NCBI GenBank assembly: GCA_016928235.1 | Contig: JAFGLD010000110.1 | Coordinates: 1-37,002 of the forward strand | Source: Anaerolineae bacterium | Lineage (GTDB): Bacteria; Chloroflexota; Anaerolineae; Aggregatilineales; UBA3940 | DNA length: 37,002 nt | Direction of reading: 5' to 3' | Shown: piece after piece, positions 31,889 through 37,002 of the stretch | Position numbering within the stretch: the stretch's first letter is position 1 | How the letters are laid out: every line of letters begins with the position of its first letter | The notes under the pieces: generated by a model | What the model was told of the DNA's origin: nothing | What the model saw: the letters and a program-made list of their open reading frames with translations, nothing else | The model's database searches: none | Program-made: the position numbers and the translations under genes

Positions 31889-32082
31889 GGAGATGAGAAT
31901 ATTACGCCATGACAAAGCCGTTCTTTGTTGTGACAGGTTGATATGTGCTGTACAATGACTAGCGAGCGACCGTTAGCGTAAACTTAAGCACAAACCCGAT
32001 CTGTTTGGTTCTACGTTTTCGGTTATTAGTTCTTGTTTATCAGTCTCTGGTATGCAGCCAAGAGCCTGTCATTGCGAGCAAA

Positions 32083-32107
32083 AAACTGATCACTGGAAAC
32101 TGATCAC
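32083..32107 (+). repeat. Short direct repeat in a gene-free gap
   Basis: AAACTGATCAC occurs at 32083-32093 and again at 32097-32107 (14-nt period). The gap from 31889 to 32286 contains this repeat and no gene I can support. Confidence 0.5.
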
Positions 32108-32286
32108 CAGGCAGTATTGATGCCTTCAGTTGACACCTATGGGCAAGCAACTTTTACTACCACAGAGCAGCTTATTTTACGGTTGGGTTAAACATCCATC
32201 CTGCGGTTAACAACACAAGCAGATCTCGAGTGGAAAGATTAATCGATGACGGATTAAACTGCTTAGGGCTTCAGAGGATTACCAAC

Positions 32287-32736
32287 ATGTTTGAGCGGTA
32301 CAAACTACCTGAAAACCCTCCTGCGCTTGACCGGCATATCTCTGTATCTCAACAAGATGCCGGAAAAATTCACAAGATTGTCACCAGACTGAGCCAGGAG
32401 CTTGATCTCTTGCCTGTGGTACTCTCTCAAGAGGGTAGGGTGATAGCTTTTACCGAGTTGTCTAATGCAGCCAGTGCTGAGCACATTGCAAAACTGATCG
32501 GTCGCATCTGGTATGAAGGCGCTCATCGTCAGGCCCGCGAGCTGATCCGATTCGAGGAGGAAGTTATCGATGAGGCAGATGAGCGTACTAACATGATGCT
32601 CTACTCGACACACATAGCCGGCGCAATCACACTCACTATTGGCTGGAATGTCTCGATTTCTCTGACCCAAATACGCGCTGAAGTGCATGATGTAAAAACA
32701 GAATTACTGAGTGTTTTGGGCGTTGAAGAAGGATAA
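32287..32736 (+). CDS. Roadblock/LC7-like domain protein
   Basis: About 149 aa. From residue 20 the pattern (IHKIVTRLSQELDLLPVVLSQEGRVIAFTEL, split across a helix and two strands, then a long helix and SLTQIRAEVHDVKTEL) is that of a roadblock/LC7 (MglB-like) domain, small dimeric regulators of Ras-like GTPases. No GTPase gene is visible nearby. Start set at the ATG at 32287, with AGAGGA 8 nt upstream; a GTG at 32230 lacks a ribosome site. The methyltransferase gene starts 10 nt after the stop, so the two are likely co-transcribed. Confidence 0.65.
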   Translation: MFERYKLPENPPALDRHISVSQQDAGKIHKIVTRLSQELDLLPVVLSQEGRVIAFTELSNAASAEHIAKLIGRIWYEGAHRQARELIRFEEEVIDEADERTNMMLYSTHIAGAITLTIGWNVSISLTQIRAEVHDVKTELLSVLGVEEG

Positions 32737-32746
32737 GTAATAATCG

Positions 32747-33583
32747 TTGGCAGAACAAAAAACAGGACCATCACTTCCTCCCGATCTTTATGACGAGGAC
32801 TACTTTCTCTCTTCCTGTGAAGGCTACACAGAATGGTTAGCTACTGAGGGTGAGCACCTTTCCCGGCGGCTGGCTTCGGCGTTTACCATAGCCTCGATCG
32901 AGCCGGGCATGCGTGTGCTTGATATCGGTTGCGGACGTGGCGAGATCGTGCGTCACTGTGCCCGGCTAGGTGCCGATGCTCTTGGCATAGACTATGCGCC
33001 TGTGGCTGCCCAAATGACCTATAACCTGATTAGTGCCGAAAAACATGTGGATGTGCTTCCAGGCAAGATGAGGGTATCGCGTGCCGATGCCAAGCACTTG
33101 CCCTTTGGTCGCAATACCTTCGATCGAGTTCTGATGTTTGATGTTGTCGAGCACCTTTATCCCTGGGAATTGCACCAGGCACTGCTTGAGACCCGGCGCG
33201 TGCTCAAGCAAGATGGACAGCTTATCATTCACACTGCGCCTAATCGCTGGTACGATCAATACGCCTATCCGATAGTACGTTTGATTCGAACCCTGATGGG
33301 ACAGGGGAAAGATTATCCTCAGAATCCGCGCCAATTCGGTGTAGCCGTTAACGAACATGTCCACGTTAATGAACAGAGCGTGTTTAGCATCGGCGAGACC
33401 CTTGAGCAAGCTGGTTTCAAGAGCCGAGCATGGCTCGATAGTCCGCCGCAAAACCGACAGGAGGGACCGATTTTTGCGGCTCTTCGCGTAGTAGCATTTG
33501 AGTGGATCCCATTTAGTTGGTTCTTCGAACGTGAGGTTTTCGCGGTAGCCTGGAAGCAGGGGCAAGAGAGAAGAACGGAATGA
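32747..33583 (+). CDS. Class I SAM-dependent methyltransferase
   Basis: 278 aa. Motif I VLDIGCGRGEIV (about 57-68) binds S-adenosylmethionine, ALGIDYAPVAAQ carries the acidic ribose-binding residue, RADAKHLPFGRNTFDRVLMF is motif II/III, and VVEHLYPWELHQALLETRRV with LKQDGQLIIHTAPN follows, as in the UbiE/Methyltransf_11 group. The C-terminal 90 residues include a long insertion after IHTAPNRWYDQYAY. Substrate unknown. The only in-frame start is TTG at 32747, about 14 nt after GAAGGA, so initiation may be weak or coupled to the roadblock gene. Confidence 0.82.
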   Translation: MAEQKTGPSLPPDLYDEDYFLSSCEGYTEWLATEGEHLSRRLASAFTIASIEPGMRVLDIGCGRGEIVRHCARLGADALGIDYAPVAAQMTYNLISAEKHVDVLPGKMRVSRADAKHLPFGRNTFDRVLMFDVVEHLYPWELHQALLETRRVLKQDGQLIIHTAPNRWYDQYAYPIVRLIRTLMGQGKDYPQNPRQFGVAVNEHVHVNEQSVFSIGETLEQAGFKSRAWLDSPPQNRQEGPIFAALRVVAFEWIPFSWFFEREVFAVAWKQGQERRTE

Positions 33584-33647
33584 TATCTTTTCGCACACCT
33601 GGCCAAAAGACAACCTCACGCCAGCCTGGTAGAGGTCGATAATACAG

Positions 33648-34586
33648 ATGCGCGATCGCCGATCGGTAGACGATCTGACTATAGAAGAATTGGAGCACAT
33701 ACTCCACGTCAGGAAACATCAGGCTCGACAGCAGCGTCTGCAGCGTTTTGCCAGCGCCGGGCGGCGACGCGCTGATTTACCTTCTCCAGAGGACGCTCCA
33801 TTAGAAGAATTGGCAGAATCACCGGAGCAGCAGACAGATGAGACTGTTAAGCCAGTCTCTGACAATGGCAAAAGCTGGCGCGAACGTAGTCTGCGCGATA
33901 AACTGCTGCTCGCGGTAGAGTTAATTGCTGTTCTAGGTCTGGTTGGGCTCATGATTCTTACAGCACAAACGCTGCAAAGGATCAACCAGGAAGCAGCGGC
34001 AGCCCAGGCTAGCAATCTGGCTAATTTGCCGACTCCTACAGCAACACCGCTCATTGGCCCTGTTGTGTTGCCCGGTGGACATACATCTCCTCTCGATCCC
34101 GGAGGATCAAAACCAAACTATGATGAGGTTCCCGCGCATCTCCGGCCGATTATCGAGCAGCAACTGAACCCGGTCTGGATTCCCACACCCGCGCCATCTA
34201 GTGCCCACCGGATACGTATCCCGGTGATCCGGGTCGATGCGCCTGTCGTACAAGGAGATGGAGATGCACAACTCATGCAGGGCGTCGGTCAGCATATCGG
34301 AACTGCTAACCCTGGACAACCCGGCAATGTTGTCCTGACTGCCCACAATGATATTCACGGAGAAATTTTTCGTGATCTCGAACTGCTGAAAGAAGGAGAC
34401 GAGATCATACTGGAAACATTGACACAAACATTCATATACCAGGTTGTTCTTCAAGATATTGTTGAGCCGACAGATGTGAAATACCTGGAATCTACCAATG
34501 AAGCAATCACAACACTGATTTCGTGTTATCCCTATTGGAAAGATACGCATCGAATCGTGATCATTGCCGGCCTGGTAGAGCCATGA
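33648..34586 (+). CDS. Sortase family transpeptidase
   Basis: 312 aa. A charged cytosolic N-terminus of about 85 residues precedes one transmembrane helix (KLLLAVELIAVLGLVGLMIL), a Pro/Thr linker (LPTPTATP) and a sortase domain. Catalytic residues are visible: H233 in LTAHNDIHGEIFRDL, C293 in TLISCYPYW, and R302 nine residues later. Sortases cut a sorting motif on secreted proteins and join them to a nucleophile at the surface. No LPxTG-type substrate is seen in this window. An ATG at 33648 is used although GAGG is rather far (about 14 nt). A small membrane protein gene follows by 30 nt. Confidence 0.88.
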   Translation: MRDRRSVDDLTIEELEHILHVRKHQARQQRLQRFASAGRRRADLPSPEDAPLEELAESPEQQTDETVKPVSDNGKSWRERSLRDKLLLAVELIAVLGLVGLMILTAQTLQRINQEAAAAQASNLANLPTPTATPLIGPVVLPGGHTSPLDPGGSKPNYDEVPAHLRPIIEQQLNPVWIPTPAPSSAHRIRIPVIRVDAPVVQGDGDAQLMQGVGQHIGTANPGQPGNVVLTAHNDIHGEIFRDLELLKEGDEIILETLTQTFIYQVVLQDIVEPTDVKYLESTNEAITTLISCYPYWKDTHRIVIIAGLVEP

Positions 34587-34616
34587 TTGACCGTATAAAA
34601 CAGAGGAGAAACACCC

Positions 34617-34835
34617 ATGACTAAAAAACGAACGTCACGCAGTACAAGAAGCGTAGTAGCAAGCCGATCTGCTGCTCTCAGCCAAGTAAGAACAAGTGGA
34701 GGATCACCGGCACCAACCGACTCAACTCAATTAGAGGCCCAATACAAATACGTGATCGATGACTTGAAACGTATTGGCCTGATCGCGGTGACTTTGATCG
34801 GTGGATTAGTTGTGTTATCGCTTTTTGTCAAATAA
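34617..34835 (+). CDS. Small tail-anchored membrane protein
   Basis: 72 aa. A basic Ser/Arg-rich N-terminus (TKKRTSRSTRS) is followed by a short helix (QLEAQYKYVIDDLKRI) and one C-terminal transmembrane segment (LIAVTLIGGLVVLSLFV). AGAGGAG lies about 8-9 nt before the ATG. It follows the sortase by 30 nt and is probably in its operon. No sorting motif. Family unknown. Confidence 0.7.
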   Translation: MTKKRTSRSTRSVVASRSAALSQVRTSGGSPAPTDSTQLEAQYKYVIDDLKRIGLIAVTLIGGLVVLSLFVK

Positions 34836-34843
34836 GGGAAAAG

Positions 34844-34917
34844 TCGGGGCGGTCGGACTTGAACCGACGACCTCTGCGTCCCAAACGCAGCGCGCTAGCC
34901 GACTGCGCCACGCCCCG
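34844..34917 (-). tRNA. tRNA-Pro (anticodon TGG)
   Basis: A 74-nt cloverleaf on the minus strand. The acceptor stem CGGGGCG/CGCCCCG, discriminator A, anticodon stem CTGCG/CGCAG around the loop TTTGGGA (anticodon TGG), and T arm GTCGG-TTCAAGT-CCGAC are all present. CCA is not encoded. It lies just after a small membrane-protein gene and is transcribed against it. Confidence 0.96.
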
Positions 34918-35075
34918 AAGATGATGGGAAGTATACCGATATCTGGTGGAAACATCAAGTGCTATATGTATTGAGTCATTCGGAAGTTGCGTAGCCAGAC
35001 AAGGAATGCTATAGTGCTGTGACTCTATATACCACACCTGTCCGGCTTTATTTTGGGAGGCTTGGGAGGCTTGCG

Positions 35076-35855
35076 ATGAAAGTCTTATTGCACCGTATTA
35101 TTTCATTAGGGGTTGGGCTGTTGGTCATGGTGGCTGGTACAGCCTGCAACCTGGCTGGCGCGGAATCGGCGCCATTAACCACATCAGGCTCAGATGAATT
35201 TACGTTTGAACCTGCGCCAACTGAAGACCTGGGGTTTCTCCCTACACCTGATAGCGGCAGTTCACCGGATGTTTTTGCGGATTTGACCGCCACCGCTTTG
35301 GCTGACCCTTTCGCAGTGCCGCCCGGTATCGAGGAGCCAATCGGTGCTGAGACCACTGCTGAGGTTTCGCCCGAGTTTCCTGGCCCGGAGGCAGCGACTG
35401 AGATAACTCCCTTTGTGCCGGCGGAGACTGCTGTTCCTATCGACTCCGTTTCTGTTGTTGAAGCAACCCCAACCCCGGTACCTTCTGTTGCAGAGGATAG
35501 TTGCCCTTCCTCCTATACTGTCCAAAGCGGCGATACATTGTTCCGCATCGCGCTACGCTTTGGTTTGACAGTTCAGGAATTGGCATCTGCTAATGGTATT
35601 ACCAATCCCGATGCGCTTCCGGTTGGTACTGTGCTGACAATCCCCAGCTGCGGTGGCTCACCCGGCGACAGTGGCGGAACCGGCCAGGTATCCGGCGCAA
35701 GTGGTGACATCCAGCATGTTGTTCAACCAGGCGAGAACCTGTTTCGCATTGCCTTGCAGTATGGATTAACCTGGGAGGCAGTGGCCGCGTATAATGGCAT
35801 CTCTAACCCCAACAACATCTCAGTCGGACAGGTCATTCTTATCCCGCGTAACTGA
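35076..35855 (+). CDS. Lipoprotein with two LysM domains
   Basis: About 259 aa. Start at the ATG at 35076, with GGGAGG 6 nt upstream (the GGGAGGCTT stretch is duplicated just before it). The signal sequence ends in VAGTAC. An acidic Pro/Thr/Glu linker follows, then two LysM repeats: YTVQSGDTLFRIALRFGLTV...VLTIP and HVVQPGENLFRIALQYGLTW...VILIP. LysM binds the N-acetylglucosamine backbone of peptidoglycan or related glycans. A short Gly/Ser linker separates the repeats. Probably an envelope-anchored glycan-binding protein; no catalytic domain. Confidence 0.92.
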   Translation: MKVLLHRIISLGVGLLVMVAGTACNLAGAESAPLTTSGSDEFTFEPAPTEDLGFLPTPDSGSSPDVFADLTATALADPFAVPPGIEEPIGAETTAEVSPEFPGPEAATEITPFVPAETAVPIDSVSVVEATPTPVPSVAEDSCPSSYTVQSGDTLFRIALRFGLTVQELASANGITNPDALPVGTVLTIPSCGGSPGDSGGTGQVSGASGDIQHVVQPGENLFRIALQYGLTWEAVAAYNGISNPNNISVGQVILIPRN

Positions 35856-35962
35856 TATGGCTTTTCAGAAAAAGATGTGGGATTTGGGCTGGGATTTCCT
35901 GTATGAAAAACGCCCAAAGATTCCAAAGCATTATCCGAACGTCTAGTATCGTAAAGTGGAAG

Positions 35963-35991
35963 AAAGACCTGCCTCGACTGGCAGGTCTTTT
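35963..35991 (+). terminator. Terminator downstream of the LysM gene
   Basis: A perfect 11-bp stem AAAGACCTGCC (35963-35973) with its complement (35980-35990), loop TCGACT, ending in TTTT. Confidence 0.85.
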
Positions 35992-36025
35992 GATTTGGGT
36001 GTGTTTCTTTGAGTTGAGCATAGAA

Positions 36026-36057
36026 CAAGCGGCTCGAAGCGGGAATGAAGCCGCTTG
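36026..36057 (-). terminator. Hairpin downstream of the four-helix membrane protein
   Basis: CAAGCGGCT (36026-36034) pairs with AGCCGCTTG (36049-36057). Read on the minus strand the following bases are T-rich (TTCTATG), which is only a weak tail. Confidence 0.5.
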
Positions 36058-36110
36058 CTCTCTTGTGTTACACATCAACGAAATGAAACATACCCTTTTG
36101 ATGATTTTTA

Positions 36111-36506
36111 TCAGTACCAGGCAAGAATACGCGGATCCCCAAACGGTGACCCCAGTACACCTGTCAAAAACGTGATTGCCAGAATAGGAAAAGCAAGGAT
36201 AGCCGTTAAGACTGAAAAAGAGCGCGTCTGTTCCGTTGGAGAAATTCCAGCCAAAATCAGAGGAATGCCTAGAATCAAGACACGGCCAATAAAGACAAAC
36301 AGGCGAGAGATGGGAAACTGGTCGATATACAGGTCGGCCCCTGTGAGCAAGGCAAGAGCAGCCATGATTAAAATATGGAGCAGCGAAGCTTTTTCTCCAC
36401 TGGTAATCAGAAGGAAAAGGGCGCTTAATAAGACAGCATAGTGCAAAATAGAAGTCCAGTGGAGTGGCGCTGTTGGCAAAAGGTCAGCAATATCAATATT
36501 TGGCAT
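36111..36506 (-). CDS. Small membrane protein with about four helices
   Basis: 131 aa from the ATG at 36506, which has GGAGG 5 nt upstream; an upstream frame extension to 36611 is unsupported. Four hydrophobic helices are visible (YAVLLSALFLLI, LLHILIMAALALLTG, LFVFIGRVLILGIPLILAGI, VLTAILAFPILAITFLTGVL) with short loops. No family recognised. A weak hairpin follows. Transcribed away from the repeat array to its right. Confidence 0.72.
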   Translation of the reverse strand: MPNIDIADLLPTAPLHWTSILHYAVLLSALFLLITSGEKASLLHILIMAALALLTGADLYIDQFPISRLFVFIGRVLILGIPLILAGISPTEQTRSFSVLTAILAFPILAITFLTGVLGSPFGDPRILAWY

Positions 36507-36625
36507 GAGTTCCTCCAGGTTTAAAGAAATTGTATTGGAGCACACTGGTAAGCACCTACCTAACAATACCCCATAGTATTCACTTGGGGCAATGCCCCAC
36601 AGACCATACATGTCAACTTAAGCAA

Positions 36626-36711
36626 GAAAACTTCTTGATGTCTTTCAAAAAAGATCATGATCTTTTCTCGAAAACTTCCTGATCTTTTCCAAAAACATCC
36701 CGATCTTTTTC
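36626..36711 (+). repeat. Four-copy 21-nt imperfect tandem repeat
   Basis: Copies at 36626-36646, 36647-36667, 36670-36690 and 36691-36711 fit the consensus RAAAAC(T)TCCTGATCTTTTC, with a 2-nt insertion in the middle. The second copy includes a perfect 18-bp palindrome built on AAAAGATC and GATCTTTT (36649-36666). A 21-nt period is two helical turns, so the A/T tracts lie on one face of the DNA. Confidence 0.8.
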
Positions 36712-36741
36712 TTGACTTGTCAAATCTGTTGTCGATCAACA
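36712..36741. promoter_or_regulatory. Palindromes adjoining the repeat array
   Basis: TTGAC-TT-GTCAA (36712-36723) is a perfect palindrome directly after the fourth repeat copy. TGTTG (36727-36731) with CAACA (36737-36741) follows. Possible operator sites, with no proof of function. Confidence 0.35.
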
Positions 36742-36966
36742 AAGACGGCAAATGACCTTAGGGTGATAATTATGCCCCACACGAATGGAATTGCCGGTTC
36801 GCCTGTCTTGCAAACTCGCCCATCTGCAAATTGCAACAATGAAAAGCCCTGGCGATGTCCCCCACTGCCAATATTTGTGTGGTATGATCGATACCCATCA
36901 CTGACCAAACACTGCTAAGGAATGGTAATTAAACAACTTTCCCAGTTGAGCCTGAAAGTAAGAACC

Positions 36967-37002
36967 ATGGAGGGGAAAGTTAATAAATTCTCATTCCTAA
37001 AC
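36967..37002 (+). CDS. Possible start of a gene continuing past the window
   Basis: An ATG at 36967 opens a frame of 12 codons with no stop before the window ends. There is no clear ribosome site and too little sequence to judge. Listed only as a possibility. Confidence 0.15.
   Translation, partial: MEGKVNKFSFLN

Larger units (their letters stand above)
36507..36966. other. Gene-free right end
   Basis: About 460 bases hold the promoter side of the small membrane protein, a four-copy 21-nt repeat and several palindromes. Frames in this stretch (for example 36560-36751 minus) are low-complexity readings of the repeat and are not supported. Confidence 0.4.

Noticed and set aside
36626..36711. 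CRISPR array
   Set aside because: The 21-nt units follow one another directly with no spacers of unique sequence, and no cas gene is present.

Overview
The window (about 37 kb, moderate GC) looks like a chromosomal segment of a Chloroflexota bacterium, probably Anaerolineae-like. This is an inference from content. The evidence is several lipoproteins with Thr/Pro-rich linkers after the lipobox cysteine, an ArsA-type ATPase with an HSP20-like tail, a DUF1152 protein, RtcB, a histone-deacetylase-like enzyme and soluble LacI-type sensor kinases. No phage, rRNA, CRISPR array or complete transposon was seen. Genes lie on both strands in short operons, several closed by clear hairpin terminators.

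Layout. 1-7.3 kb: the end of a membrane protein, an orphan SbcD/Mre11-like nuclease, a lipoprotein, a DUF1152 protein (minus), a cold-shock protein with a structured leader and strong terminator, an ArsA/HSP20 ATPase and an LppX/LprG-like lipoprotein. 7.4-11.3 kb: an Eis-like acetyltransferase next to a histone-deacetylase-like enzyme, facing an RtcB RNA ligase. 11.9-17 kb: two tandem paralogous soluble histidine kinases with LacI-type sugar-binding sensor domains. The first has an intact phospho-acceptor His, while the second has Asn there but keeps its ATPase boxes. 17.2-18.9 kb: a nucleotide-sugar epimerase converging on endonuclease V. 19.6-21.2 kb: a beta-propeller lipoprotein.

21.3-26.2 kb is the most accessory-looking part. 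It holds a synapsin/RimK-like ATP-grasp gene broken by one frameshift, then a translationally coupled pair of predicted restriction nucleases (coiled-coil-Mrr and a COG3440-type HNH protein). The pair is bracketed by a pair of imperfect direct repeats. A membrane/zinc-ribbon protein follows on the other strand.

26.7-31.8 kb is a minus-strand tungstate locus. In transcription order it reads PadR-type regulator, TupA, a P5C-dehydrogenase-like aldehyde dehydrogenase, TupB, TupC. The padR promoter is overlapped by a perfect inverted repeat, suggesting autoregulation. The two intergenic gaps inside the locus carry a G-rich heptamer tract and a perfect 12-bp hairpin.

32.3-36.5 kb: a roadblock-like protein with a methyltransferase, a sortase with a small tail-anchored protein, a tRNA-Pro(TGG), a two-LysM lipoprotein and a small four-helix membrane protein. 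The right end has four copies of a 21-nt tandem repeat and then no clear gene.

Most notable for follow-up are the kinase/pseudokinase pair (11939-16999), the cold-shock leader with competing pairings around its ribosome-binding site (4566-4690), and the bracketed nuclease pair (22206-25200).
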